64,000 nt of DNA from JAZKBN01 sp040388605 (GTDB lineage: Bacteria; Bacteroidota; Bacteroidia; Cytophagales; Flexibacteraceae), in contig JAZKBN010000006.1 of the NCBI GenBank assembly GCA_040388605.1, positions 1 through 64,000 on the forward strand. The letters are read 5' to 3'. Positions 26,657 through 36,189 of this stretch are shown here, piece by piece. Under the pieces are notes generated by a model. That model was not told the DNA's origin. It saw nothing but the letters and a program-made list of their open reading frames with translations, and made no database searches. The translations under genes and the position numbers were made by a program. Each line of letters opens with the position of its first letter. The stretch's first letter is position 1.

Positions 26657-28318
26657 TCAGAGCAAATACCTTGTACTCACAAAATTGCTTTCCCTGCTGT
26701 CTACAATCTGGTTGAGAATAGCCTTATTTTCCTCGTTCATCTTGGTGGCTACCATAGAGCGTATGGAGAAGCTTCGTAGCGCATCATGTACCGAAAGAGT
26801 GCCTTCTGCGCTGTCTTTACGACCAGTGAAAGGAAAATAATCGGGACCGCGTTGAGATTGGGTATTTATATTCACCCTGCAAACAAGGTTAACCAAGGGG
26901 TCAATGAGGTCGGCAAGCACATGTGGGTCTTTACCGAAAATGCTTACCTGCTGACCATGGTCGCTGTTGATTAGGTATTGAAGGGTTTCCTCTATATCAT
27001 CGAATGCCACTACCGGTATTACCGGGCCGAACTGCTCTTCGCGGTAAACGCGCATATCGTCGCGCACAGGGTAGAGTATGGCCGGGTTAACAAAGGAGTT
27101 TACAGTGGTGCCGCCGCCTTCGTTATAAACTTTTGCGCCTTTTGAAAGGGCATCCTGAATAACTTCGTTCAGGTAGGCAGGCTTATTGGGCTCCGGCAGG
27201 GGAGTAATGTTTACACCTTTATCCCAGGGCATGCCGGGTTTCAGGGCGGCCACAGCTCCGTCGAGCTTTTGCAGGAAGGTATCAACCACGCTGCGGTGCA
27301 CCATGAGTATTTTTAGGGCCGTGCAGCGCTGCCCGTTAAAGCTGAGGGCGCCAAGGACGCATTCCTTTACGGTCATATCAAGATCAGCATCGGGCAGTAC
27401 TATACCGAGGTTCTTGGCATCGAGGCCGAGAATTGCACGGAGGCGGTTTACCTTGGGATGTTGTTTTTTGAGGCTGTCGGCTACACGGCTGCTGCCTATT
27501 AGGGCGAGGACATCAATTTTGCCGCTGCCCATGAGAGCGGGCACCACCTGGTTACCGCGTCCGTATATAGTGTTTACCACACCTTTGGGAAAGCTTTCAC
27601 AGAAGGCCTGCAGGAGCGGGTAGTGCAGTAAAGCGCCGTGCTTGGGCGGCTTGAAAAGTACCGTGTTGCCCATGAGAATAGCCGGTATGAGCACACAGAA
27701 AGTTTCGTTCAGGGGATAGTTAAAGGGGCCCATCACGAGCGCAACACCCAGCGGGGCACGGCGAATTTGGCCTATGATACCCTGTATGTTTGTAAATCTT
27801 GAGCCGTCGTGGTCGAACACTTTAAGCTCATCTATGGTATTATAAATATACTCTACGGTGCGGTCGAACTCCTTTTCAGAATCGGCGAGCGATTTGCCTA
27901 TTTCCCACATAAGCAGCTTCACCACCTGCGGCCTTACGGCAATCATTTTCTTTGTGAAGGTTTCCAGGCAGGCAATGCGGTCACCGGTGCTCATGGTGGG
28001 CCATTCGCCTCGGCCACGGTTGTAAGCGTTAACAGCAGCATCCAATGCTTCGAGGGCTTCGGCTTCGCCAACCAAGGGATAGCTGCCAACGGTTATAGGG
28101 CTCAGGCTGTTGTCTTCGCCGCGCTGGTAAACCGGCGATATTACTTCCTGCACATTGCCTTCCCATTGTCGAAGGCTCCCGTTTACAAGGTATTCCCGCT
28201 GGTTCAGCGGTGCATCAAGCCTGTATTCAGGCGGAATTTGATCGGCTGTAGGGAAGAGCCTGCGCAGCTTCATGGCTGTGCCTGTTTCTTCGCTCAGGTT
28301 TATAGGGTTTGGTTCCAT
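26657..28318 (-). CDS. gapN: NADP-dependent glyceraldehyde-3-phosphate dehydrogenase-like aldehyde dehydrogenase
   Basis: 553 residues. The catalytic Cys is in LSFNGQRCTALKI, a motif shared with non-phosphorylating GAPDH (GapN: GQRCTA). Other ALDH features: GPFNYPLNETFCVLIPAIL, FKPPKHGALLHYPL, the Rossmann segment ALIGSSRVAD and LGLDAKNLGIVLPDADLD before the cysteine helix. In this subfamily the usual ELGG motif reads GLDAKN. It would oxidise glyceraldehyde-3-phosphate to 3-phosphoglycerate with NADP, bypassing ATP formation. It is somewhat longer than classical GapN (about 475) because of an N-terminal extension; a second possible start is Met17. It is transcribed alone, divergently from mutS2. 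Confidence 0.75.
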   Translation of the reverse strand: MEPNPINLSEETGTAMKLRRLFPTADQIPPEYRLDAPLNQREYLVNGSLRQWEGNVQEVISPVYQRGEDNSLSPITVGSYPLVGEAEALEALDAAVNAYNRGRGEWPTMSTGDRIACLETFTKKMIAVRPQVVKLLMWEIGKSLADSEKEFDRTVEYIYNTIDELKVFDHDGSRFTNIQGIIGQIRRAPLGVALVMGPFNYPLNETFCVLIPAILMGNTVLFKPPKHGALLHYPLLQAFCESFPKGVVNTIYGRGNQVVPALMGSGKIDVLALIGSSRVADSLKKQHPKVNRLRAILGLDAKNLGIVLPDADLDMTVKECVLGALSFNGQRCTALKILMVHRSVVDTFLQKLDGAVAALKPGMPWDKGVNITPLPEPNKPAYLNEVIQDALSKGAKVYNEGGGTTVNSFVNPAILYPVRDDMRVYREEQFGPVIPVVAFDDIEETLQYLINSDHGQQVSIFGKDPHVLADLIDPLVNLVCRVNINTQSQRGPDYFPFTGRKDSAEGTLSVHDALRSFSIRSMVATKMNEENKAILNQIVDSRESNFVSTRYLL

Positions 28319-28598
28319 AAAGGGTTCAGAATGTCGGCTGATGTGTTTCCCCGGCTTTAATAAAGGGGAATGTGGCTGATGATGAAATAAGTGTAAACAG
28401 GCTTTAACAGAATTTGGGCCGGCTTAATTGGTATAAGGCTGTAAGCAGGCAAATTTTATTGGCAAAGCAAAAAGAAATTGCCGGCCGGGCCTGAAAATAT
28501 AACCTGTAAGATGCCTGCCGGTTTTAAGTATTCCTGCCATTCCGGCGTAAATTTCATTATGTCGGCAATCGGCCTTTATTTTGCAGTACAATTAAGGC

Positions 28599-31031
28599 AT
28601 GATATACCCCAAAAATTTTGAGGAGAAGATAGGCTTCAACCAGGTTAGAGAACTGCTCATACAGGCTTGCTCAGGCGCACCCGGCCGGGCTTTTGCCGAA
28701 AAAATGCGCTTCAGCAGCAATTTCGACAACCTGAACAAATTACTCGATCAAACCGAGGAGTTCAGGCAGATAGTGCTTTCGCACCCTAATTTCCCCTCCG
28801 ATAATTATTTTAACATTTTACCGCTGCTTCGCAAAGCCGAAATAGAGGGAACTTATTTAGAGGAAGACGAGTTTCATACGCTTAAACTCAGCCTGCAAAC
28901 CGTTTTCCGGATTGTAAAATTCCTGGTAAGTAAAGAAGGCGAACCTTTTTCAAACCTGCGCGGCCTCAACAACATGGTTGCCGAGGCCGATAAAAACCTG
29001 CCCAACCGCATTGAGCACGTTATAGACCATAACGGCCATGTGCGTGATTCGGCAAGCACCGAATTGCAGCGTATCAGGCGCAGTATTATATCAGCCCAAA
29101 GCGGCCTGCGCCGACGCATAGACAGTATTATGCGCGAAGCCAAGGCCAACAAGCTCGTAGCTGAAGATGCCGAGCTTACCGTGCGCAGCGGCCGTATAGT
29201 TATTCCGGTTCCGGCTGAGAACAAGCGCATGCTGAAAGGCTTTATTCATGATGAATCGGCCACCGGGCAAACAGCCTTTATTGAACCTGCCGAGATTTTT
29301 GAAACGAACAACATCATACGCGAGCTTGAGTACGAGGAGCGCCGCGAGGTTATTCGTATCCTGATGCAGCTTACAGGCGTATTGCGCCCGCAGGTACCGG
29401 TATTAATGAGCGCCGCCAATTACCTGGGCCTTATGGATTTTATCAGGGCAAAGGCTCGCCTCGCCCTCGCTATGGATGCCGTAAAGCCCGAATTCAAACG
29501 TGTGCAGGGCTTTACGTGGATGAAGGCAAGGCACCCCCTGCTTGAAATGAGCCTTGCCCGCCAAAACCGCAAAGTGGTTCCGCTTGATATTGCGCTGAGC
29601 CCTGAGCAACGCATCATAGTTATATCCGGCCCGAATGCAGGCGGTAAATCGGTTACCCTGAAAACGGTGGGTCTGCTGCAATACATGCTGCAATGCGGCA
29701 TGCTTATACCCGTAGCGCCTCACAGCGAATCAGGCATTTTCGAGGATGTACTGCTCGATATGGGCGATGAGCAAAGCCTGGAGAACGATCTGAGCACATA
29801 CAGCTCACACCTGAGCAATATGAAACATTTTATTAAATACGGCGGACGTAAAAGCCTGTTTTTAATAGATGAGTTCGGTACAGGCACAGAGCCGCGTTTC
29901 GGGGGTGCTATTGCGGAAGCTATACTTACACAGCTGAACGATGAGAAAATGTTCGGCGTGGTAACCACCCACTACGGCAACCTGAAATCTTTCGCCGATA
30001 AGACCACGGGCATATCTAACGCTGCCATGCGCTTTAACATGACAGCCCTTGAGCCCTTATACCAGCTTGAAACCGGGAAGCCCGGCAGCAGCTTCGCGCT
30101 TGAGATTGCAGAGAAAATAGGCCTGCCGGTAGCCCTGCTCGATAAGGCCCGCAACCTGATTGGCGAAAAGCATGTTAAGCTCGACAGCCTGATAAAAGAG
30201 CTGGAAATTGAGAAAACCGTTTTCAGTGAAAGGAATATGGAGATGCAGGTAAAGGAGCGGCAGCTTACCAAAACCCTCTCTGATTATACCGAGCTGAAAG
30301 CCACCCTTGATGCGCAGCAAAAGCTTGCCCTGAACCAGGCCAAAGCCCAGGCGAAAAAACTGCTCGAAGGCACCAACCGCCTGATTGAGCAGACTATTCG
30401 CGATATTAAGGAGAACAAGGCTGAAAAAGAGCCGACCCGCCAAATCAGGCAAAAGCTGGAAGACTTCAAAAAGACCCTGGAACCGGAAATTGTTCCGCAT
30501 ATACCGGAGCCTAAAGCTGCCGGGGCTAAAAATACGGTTATTGAGGTACCCGAGGCAGATTTACCGATTGGCGTGGGCAGCTTTGTTCGCCTGAAAGATA
30601 CCGGCAATATAGCCGAGGTTACCAATATGGATGGTAAGGATGTTGAAATCCGCATAGGTCAGCTTAAAAGCCATGTGAAGTTCAGCCGCCTTGAACGTGT
30701 AAGCCGCAAGGAATACATGGAACGCTCTGCTGAAGAGGTGAATCGTCCCGGCATGGGCGGTATTGACCTGCATGAGCGGGCCACCAATTTCAGCTTCAAC
30801 CTTGATTTGCGCGGCAAACGAGCCGAGGAATGCGTACCCGCCCTGCATAATTTCATGGACGATGCCGTAATGCTGGGTGTGCCCGAACTGCGCATAGTGC
30901 ATGGCAAGGGCGACGGCATTCTACGGCAGATTGTACGCAATGTGCTTGCCGGCATGAAGGGTGTAGGTACTGTAAAAGACGAGCATGCCGACCGGGGCGG
31001 CGCAGGCGTTACCGTGGTAACCATGCGCTGA
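28599..31031 (+). CDS. mutS2: Endonuclease MutS2
   Basis: 810 residues. The MutS-like core has helical lever/clamp domains (about 1-320), Walker A GPNAGGKSVTLK (about 343-350), the LSTYSSHLSNMKHFI segment, Walker B-like SLFLIDEFGTGTEP and the GVVTTHYGNLK motif. A coiled coil (about 520-620) and a C-terminal Smr endonuclease domain (LDLRGKRAEECVPALHNFMD ... IVHGKGDGILR) complete the MutS2 layout; no N-terminal mismatch-recognition domain is present. In the family it limits homologous recombination and, in some bacteria, rescues collided ribosomes. The pabA-type gene follows after 26 bases, so an operon is likely. Confidence 0.95.
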   Translation: MIYPKNFEEKIGFNQVRELLIQACSGAPGRAFAEKMRFSSNFDNLNKLLDQTEEFRQIVLSHPNFPSDNYFNILPLLRKAEIEGTYLEEDEFHTLKLSLQTVFRIVKFLVSKEGEPFSNLRGLNNMVAEADKNLPNRIEHVIDHNGHVRDSASTELQRIRRSIISAQSGLRRRIDSIMREAKANKLVAEDAELTVRSGRIVIPVPAENKRMLKGFIHDESATGQTAFIEPAEIFETNNIIRELEYEERREVIRILMQLTGVLRPQVPVLMSAANYLGLMDFIRAKARLALAMDAVKPEFKRVQGFTWMKARHPLLEMSLARQNRKVVPLDIALSPEQRIIVISGPNAGGKSVTLKTVGLLQYMLQCGMLIPVAPHSESGIFEDVLLDMGDEQSLENDLSTYSSHLSNMKHFIKYGGRKSLFLIDEFGTGTEPRFGGAIAEAILTQLNDEKMFGVVTTHYGNLKSFADKTTGISNAAMRFNMTALEPLYQLETGKPGSSFALEIAEKIGLPVALLDKARNLIGEKHVKLDSLIKELEIEKTVFSERNMEMQVKERQLTKTLSDYTELKATLDAQQKLALNQAKAQAKKLLEGTNRLIEQTIRDIKENKAEKEPTRQIRQKLEDFKKTLEPEIVPHIPEPKAAGAKNTVIEVPEADLPIGVGSFVRLKDTGNIAEVTNMDGKDVEIRIGQLKSHVKFSRLERVSRKEYMERSAEEVNRPGMGGIDLHERATNFSFNLDLRGKRAEECVPALHNFMDDAVMLGVPELRIVHGKGDGILRQIVRNVLAGMKGVGTVKDEHADRGGAGVTVVTMR

Positions 31032-31057
31032 TAAGCCCAGCAAGGTAATTCAAACCC

Positions 31058-31645
31058 ATGTCTGCCAAACACCCCCGCATCCTGCTTCTCGATAACTTCG
31101 ATTCCTTTACATGGAACCTGGCAGATTATTTTGCCCGATGCGGGGCCGCCGTTTCCGTAAAGCGGAACGATACAGATATAAAGAAACTGCTTCGCCCGGC
31201 TTATGACTGCATTGCCCTGAGCCCCGGCCCCGGCCGGCCGGAAGATGCAGGGGTAATGATGGAGCTTATTGAGCGTACTGCCGGGAGAATCCCGCTTTTC
31301 GGAATATGTTTGGGGCACCAGGCATTGGGCCTGCATTTCGGCGCCGATGTAATCAGGGCTGCTGCCCCTGTGCATGGTAAAATAAGCCTTGTTGAAAACA
31401 ACGGCATCGATATTTATAAAGATATACCTCAAAAAACCGAGGTGGTACGTTACCACAGCCTGCTCTTAAGTAATTTACCGGCCTGCCTTGAGGAAACAGG
31501 TCACAGCGAAATGGGCGAAATAATGTCGATAAAACATAGGGAATTACCTGTGCGCGGGGTACAATACCACCCCGAGGCTGCCCTTACCCGTAACGGGCTC
31601 CAAATAATTAATAACCTGGTTACGCTGATTTTGCAGCATTTATAA
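31058..31645 (+). CDS. pabA: Aminodeoxychorismate/anthranilate synthase glutamine amidotransferase subunit
   Basis: 195 residues of a class I glutamine amidotransferase. It has LLDNFDSFTWNLADYF at the N-terminus, the oxyanion SPGPGRPEDAG, the nucleophile elbow GICLGHQALGLHF (Cys) and the catalytic His-Glu in YHPEAALT. These motifs define the TrpG/PabA subunit that feeds ammonia from glutamine to chorismate-using partners. No component I gene is in the window, so PabA versus TrpG cannot be settled; a lone copy is often dual-use. It lies 26 bases behind mutS2. Confidence 0.85.
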   Translation: MSAKHPRILLLDNFDSFTWNLADYFARCGAAVSVKRNDTDIKKLLRPAYDCIALSPGPGRPEDAGVMMELIERTAGRIPLFGICLGHQALGLHFGADVIRAAAPVHGKISLVENNGIDIYKDIPQKTEVVRYHSLLLSNLPACLEETGHSEMGEIMSIKHRELPVRGVQYHPEAALTRNGLQIINNLVTLILQHL

Positions 31646-31889
31646 ATTACCCTTTTGTTACCGGCTGTATTAATAAAGTAATACAGCTATAATATTCCTT
31701 TTAGGGTATCATTTACACGCTTTCCCTTATCTTGCAGCCGATTCTGTGCCGTTTGTCCGGCAGCTGTAAAAGCCGGGGATAAATAACTTTCCTGGTAAGT
31801 GCCGGATAAAACATTTTGGCCGGAATTATGTATTAAGCTTACTCTTAAATAAGAATTACCCATTACCGCAACCTGCATCAATAAATAAA

Positions 31890-32666
31890 ATGAGTTATAC
31901 CGTCAGGACAGAAGGAGAATATACCTTTATCGATGAAGGCGAAGGTGAAGTGCTTTTGTTGCTGCACGGCCTTTTCGGCGCCCTGAGCAATTGGGAGCAT
32001 GTAATTAATACCTTCAGCAAAGAGTATCGCGTTGTGATACCCATGATGCCTATTTATGATATGCCCCTGCGCCAGGCAGGCATAGATGGCCTGTGCGATT
32101 TTATAGAGGGCTTTGTAAAATTTAAAAACCTGCGCAACCTCAACCTGCTGGGCAATTCGCTCGGCGGGCATATTGGGCTTGTATATGCCATGAGGCATCC
32201 CAACGGCGTTCGTCGCATGGTGCTCACGGGTAGTTCCGGCCTGTTCGAAAACGGCATGGGGGGCTCTTTCCCCAAGCGCGGCAATTATGAATTTGTGCGT
32301 GAAAAAGTAGCCTATACCTTTTACGACCCCGCCACCGCCACCAAGGAATTGGTAGACGAAGTGTTTGAAACCACCAAGAGCATTCCCAAATGCCTGCGCA
32401 TTGTGGCAATAGCCAAAAGCGCCCAGCGCACCAATCTTGCCGGCGATTTGAACAAGGTTAAAGTACCCGTGCTGCTCGTTTGGGGCCTGAACGATACAAT
32501 TACCCCTGCCCATGTGGCCCACGAGTTCCACAGGCTGCTGCCGCACAGCTTCCTGCATTTTATTGATAAGTGCTGCCATGTGCCCATGATGGAGCATCCG
32601 GCAACATTCAATAAAATTCTCAGCAAATTCCTGCTGCAAACAGCGCCGGAATTGGCGGCCGTCTGA
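31890..32666 (+). CDS. Alpha/beta hydrolase
   Basis: 258 residues with a complete alpha/beta hydrolase fold: oxyanion motif LLHGLFGALSNW, nucleophile elbow LLGNSLGGHIGL (Ser), acid in VWGLNDTITP (Asp) and catalytic His in KCCHVPMMEHP. There is no signal peptide, so it is probably cytoplasmic. It resembles MhpC/BioH-type hydrolases, but substrate is not predictable. The ATG follows a 244-base gap after the pabA gene. Confidence 0.85.
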   Translation: MSYTVRTEGEYTFIDEGEGEVLLLLHGLFGALSNWEHVINTFSKEYRVVIPMMPIYDMPLRQAGIDGLCDFIEGFVKFKNLRNLNLLGNSLGGHIGLVYAMRHPNGVRRMVLTGSSGLFENGMGGSFPKRGNYEFVREKVAYTFYDPATATKELVDEVFETTKSIPKCLRIVAIAKSAQRTNLAGDLNKVKVPVLLVWGLNDTITPAHVAHEFHRLLPHSFLHFIDKCCHVPMMEHPATFNKILSKFLLQTAPELAAV

Positions 32667-32787
32667 AAAGAAATACAAAAAAGCGTATATTTATACGTAA
32701 CAGGAATATTGCTGCAATAATTGCCAGGTATAGCGTTCATGTTAAAACCAACCGACAATTATTATATAAACAGCTTGCTCCCCTTTA

Positions 32788-33474
32788 ATGACTATGAGTG
32801 TTGAAGAAATCATCAATCCTGCAATCCCATCGCTGCTACCCGGCGATTCGGCTGCCGGCGCGCTCCGCAAAATGGAGAACGCGGGCCTCGAGGCGTTGCC
32901 ATTGGTGACCGAAGAAGGTGTTTTCAGGGGAATGATTACAGAAAGTAACCTGAATTCACTTATCGACAGGAAAGTGAAGCTTGAAGAATTGCAACCCTTC
33001 GGAACGGCCAATTACGTGTTGGGCCGCCGGCATATTTTTGATCTTTCGGCCATTGCGCAGGCAGGCGGCATCAGTCCCGTTGCTGTTTTAAGCGATGAAG
33101 GCAGGTATATGGGCAGCGCAGGTCCGGCAGATTTTGCAGCCGCTTTCGGCAGGCTGTACAGCGTTCAGGCGCCCGGCAGCATTATTGAGCTCACCATGTA
33201 CGAGCGCGATTATTCGCTGAGCCAAATTGCCAGGCTTACAGAATCTAACGGTGTAAAAATAATTCATGCCGCAACAGATACTGACCCTTCCGATGCCGCC
33301 CGTATCAGGCTTACCCTGAAATTAAACCAGCTTGATGTCAGTCGCGTTGTGGCAACGCTTGAGCGTTTCGGGTATAATATAACAGCCCTTTATAACCAGG
33401 CCGACGACCAGAACGCACAGGTAAATCCTGATCGTGAAAGGCTTGACAGCCTGCTTAAATACCTGAGTATCTGA
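32788..33474 (+). CDS. CBS domain protein with C-terminal ACT-like region
   Basis: 228 residues. Two CBS motifs: VEEIINPAIPSLLPGDSAAG ... GVFRGMITESNLNSL, and IFDLSAIAQAGGISPVAVLS ... DEGRYMGSAG. The C-terminal part (SIIELTMYERDYSLSQIARL; RIRLTLKLNQLDVSRVVATL) looks like an ACT-type beta-alpha-beta unit, suggesting binding of an adenine nucleotide plus a small ligand. In Bacteroidota this gene is usually found directly before nadK, as here, but its role is not known to me. Met3 is an equally good start. Confidence 0.82.
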   Translation: MTMSVEEIINPAIPSLLPGDSAAGALRKMENAGLEALPLVTEEGVFRGMITESNLNSLIDRKVKLEELQPFGTANYVLGRRHIFDLSAIAQAGGISPVAVLSDEGRYMGSAGPADFAAAFGRLYSVQAPGSIIELTMYERDYSLSQIARLTESNGVKIIHAATDTDPSDAARIRLTLKLNQLDVSRVVATLERFGYNITALYNQADDQNAQVNPDRERLDSLLKYLSI

Positions 33475-33642
33475 TCAGGCGCCGGTCTGATTTCTTACAC
33501 CGGCAGTGCTTATTAAGAATCCTGTTGGCTTATCTTTTGCCGGTTCTTCGCGGTCATATAAAACACGGCTCGAAGGCAAATCTGCATACCCCGGTTTACC
33601 GGTAATACTTCCTATCCTCCCCAATATCAAAAGAGCCTGCCC

Positions 33643-34518
33643 ATGAAAATCGCCATCCACGGACGTGTCTTCAGCGACAGGGCCTTTCCGCATGCGCAAT
33701 ATCTTTTTGACGAGCTGCGCAGGCATGGCGCCGAGGTAATTATTTACCGCCCTTTCGCCAAAATGCTGCATTCCCGCCACATCAGCTGCGGTGATTGCGC
33801 CGAATACGAAAGCCCGGCCGAAACCGAAGGCACCGACCTGTTTATCAGCATTGGCGGCGACGGTACTTTGCTTGATGCCGTTACTTTTATAGGCAGCCGC
33901 GAAATACCCGTTCTGGGCGTAAACGCAGGCCGGCTCGGCTTTATGGCCACCACCCCGGCCGAGGGAATTAAAGAAGTGTTGCAGCCCGTACTCGATGGCA
34001 ATTATACCATAGACAGCCGCAGCCTGCTTAGGCTTGAATCTGACGAAGACCTTTTCGAGGGGATGAATTTTGCGCTGAACGAGTTCACAATTACCAAAAG
34101 AGATACAAGTTCAATGATTTTGGTACATACGTACCTGAATGATGAATTTCTGAACTCCTATTGGGCCGACGGCCTGATTGTTAGCACACCAACCGGGGCA
34201 ACTGGTTATTCCCTCAGCTGCGGCGGCCCCCTGGTTATGCCCGACAGCGGGAATTTTGTGATAACTCCCGTAAGCCCGCATAACCTGAGTGTCAGGCCTA
34301 TAGTGGTTCCTGATTCAAGCGTGCTCTCTTTTCGTATAGAAGGGCGCAGTAAACGCTTCCTTGTATCGCTCGACAGCCGCTCAAAGTCAGTAAAAGCTAC
34401 TGCCAGGCTTACAGTTCGGAAAGAAAATTTTTCGGCGAAACTCATTAAGCTTGAGGGAGATACGTTTATGCGCACCCTAAGAAACAAGCTGAATTGGGGC
34501 TTTGATGTCAGAAATTAA
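33643..34518 (+). CDS. nadK: NAD kinase
   Basis: 291 residues. Phosphorylates NAD to NADP. Diagnostic motifs: ISIGGDGTLLDAVTF (GGDG with the catalytic Asp), VNAGRLGFMAT, the NE-containing FALNEFTITKR, and DGLIVSTPTGATGYSLSCGG with the downstream NLSVRPIVVPD. Length is normal for the family. It lies 168 bases after the CBS gene and before a DUF6089-type gene, a gene order common in Bacteroidota. Confidence 0.94.
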   Translation: MKIAIHGRVFSDRAFPHAQYLFDELRRHGAEVIIYRPFAKMLHSRHISCGDCAEYESPAETEGTDLFISIGGDGTLLDAVTFIGSREIPVLGVNAGRLGFMATTPAEGIKEVLQPVLDGNYTIDSRSLLRLESDEDLFEGMNFALNEFTITKRDTSSMILVHTYLNDEFLNSYWADGLIVSTPTGATGYSLSCGGPLVMPDSGNFVITPVSPHNLSVRPIVVPDSSVLSFRIEGRSKRFLVSLDSRSKSVKATARLTVRKENFSAKLIKLEGDTFMRTLRNKLNWGFDVRN

Positions 34519-34529
34519 TTCCGCAGCTA

Positions 34530-34559
34530 TTGCTTGTTTACATCTTAGCTCTATATTTG
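34530..34559 (+). promoter_or_regulatory. Promoter upstream of the first DUF6089-type gene
   Basis: TTG at 34530-34532 and TATATTTG at 34552-34559 with 19 bases between them, a full match to the Bacteroidota promoter. The predicted start of transcription is about 60 bases before the ATG at 34626. Confidence 0.65.
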
Positions 34560-34625
34560 TGAAGGCGTTACATACTTTCTGCCGAAAGAAGGTAACCTCA
34601 GGTGTATTAAAAAAATCGAAAATAT

Positions 34626-35765
34626 ATGAAGACAAGGTTTACGCTGCTTACCCTGGTACTGCTGGCAACCGCTTTTGGCGCCAATGCCCAATTGGGCAAG
34701 CGTGCTAAGAACGCGTCTATGAGGGCTGCTTCCCGCAAGGTGGCGAACTTTACCAACACCCGCGACTTCCCAAGCACCTTTAAGTACAGCACAATTGGCT
34801 TCGGCATAGGTTACGCTAACTATTTTGGCGACCTTACCCCGAATACCTCACGTACCAGTACGAACTTTAACCGTGCCACACCAACATTTAACGCATTCTA
34901 TATGAAGCGTTTGTCGGCGTTTCTTTCTGTACGTGTTAATGCTGCTTACTCTATTATAAGTGCCGACGATAACGCGGTAGATCCTACTTTGAGCATTAGC
35001 CACCAGGCGCGCTACCTGCGTAACCTGAGCTTCCGCAACCAGATTAAGGAAATAGGCATTATGCTGCAAGGCGATATATTGCCAACCAACCGCGGTTACA
35101 TGCGTCGTAACTTCCTGAACCCTTACGGCTTCTTTGGTGTGAACGTATTCACCAACAACCCGCAGGCTAAAGGTCCTGAAAATACACAATGGGCAGGTAC
35201 CTGGATTGATTTACAGGCTCAAAAAACTGAAGGACAGGGAATGCTTGGCGGCGCACAGCCTTACAGCACTGTTCAGATAGGTATTCCAATCGGTTTCGGT
35301 CTTCGTTATCGTTTGGGTAACAATTTTGACCTTAGCCTTGAATTCGGCTACCGCTTAACTTTCACGAATTACCTTGATGATATAGGCCGTAACTTCTATA
35401 ATTTCGATGCAGATAAAGGCGGTGTTGCCGGAACTGAGTTACAGGTTCTTATGGCTAACCGTTCTGCCGAAGTTAAAGGAGCTTACTCAGGCGATACCAG
35501 GTATTTACCGGTTTACAACGGATCTGAGTTTGTTCAAATGAGTTTTGCCGATGTGTTTGCAGGCGGCTCTCCGCTGGCCCTGGCAGCCCGCGAATCAATG
35601 ATTGCCACTACTTACGCGGCAAACGGAAAGCCTACTTTCCACATTGTAGGTTATAACAACGGCGCATCGCCCCGCGGCGGTGGTGGTCGTGATTACTACC
35701 TGCTTACAGGTTTCCACCTTGGTTACATCATGCACGATAAATCCCGCGCACCACGTTTCCGCTAA
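34626..35765 (+). CDS. DUF6089-type outer membrane beta-barrel protein
   Basis: 379 residues with a signal peptide (MKTRFTLLTLVLLATAFGAN, cut near AQ). The mature part opens with FGIGYANYFGDLTPN and proceeds in alternating beta-strand segments (LSVRVNAAYSI; IGFGLRYRLGNNFDLSLEFG; GYRLTFTNYLDDIG), ending in FHLGYIMHDKS. This fits the DUF6089/outer-membrane barrel proteins found next to nadK in Bacteroidota. A long insertion between about residues 255 and 350 is probably an extracellular loop. Function unknown; a terminator follows. Confidence 0.72.
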   Translation: MKTRFTLLTLVLLATAFGANAQLGKRAKNASMRAASRKVANFTNTRDFPSTFKYSTIGFGIGYANYFGDLTPNTSRTSTNFNRATPTFNAFYMKRLSAFLSVRVNAAYSIISADDNAVDPTLSISHQARYLRNLSFRNQIKEIGIMLQGDILPTNRGYMRRNFLNPYGFFGVNVFTNNPQAKGPENTQWAGTWIDLQAQKTEGQGMLGGAQPYSTVQIGIPIGFGLRYRLGNNFDLSLEFGYRLTFTNYLDDIGRNFYNFDADKGGVAGTELQVLMANRSAEVKGAYSGDTRYLPVYNGSEFVQMSFADVFAGGSPLALAARESMIATTYAANGKPTFHIVGYNNGASPRGGGGRDYYLLTGFHLGYIMHDKSRAPRFR

Positions 35766-36189
35766 TACTTAATTTTAAATACATAGGTATAGTCTCAGTT
35801 ATAGATTACTATACTTATTATTAGAATATTACAAAGCCCGGTTTACCGGGCTTTCTTTTTTGTAGTATATTGCATGCATAGTTTAGCGTTCGGCAAATTT
35901 TGGCATAGTTTTACCTTAATTAAGCTGCAACTGTTGTACAGATTCTTCAGCAAAAAATTATTGTTGCTAAAGCAGCTACGGCTGAATATTTGCTTTAATC
36001 TGCCGGGTACCTGAATATTACATTCATTTCACTGAGGCCCAATAAATTATGCCCGGGCTGAATGTACCGGGCGTGTAAAGATTCAAAACTCTGTGTTTGT
36101 GCAATATCAGCCATAGAAAACCGTTTTTACTGGGCCATACTTCCTGTAGTTGTTCGCTTTCAACCGAATTTAAATAGAATAAGATCATT
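35766..36189 (+). other. Intergenic region between the two DUF6089-type genes
   Basis: 424 bases. The first part carries the terminator at 35833-35861. The rest is AT-rich; an imperfect AATATTTG near 35985 could be part of a promoter for the second gene. I see no RNA gene or coding region. Confidence 0.5.
35833..35861 (+). terminator. Terminator of the first DUF6089-type gene
   Basis: AAAGCCCGG (35833-35841) and CCGGGCTTT (35846-35854) around a TTTA loop, followed by CTTTTTTG. Confidence 0.9.

Noticed and set aside
31878..32678. 266-codon minus-strand frame
   Set aside because: It is the exact antisense of the alpha/beta hydrolase, whose catalytic motifs are all present.
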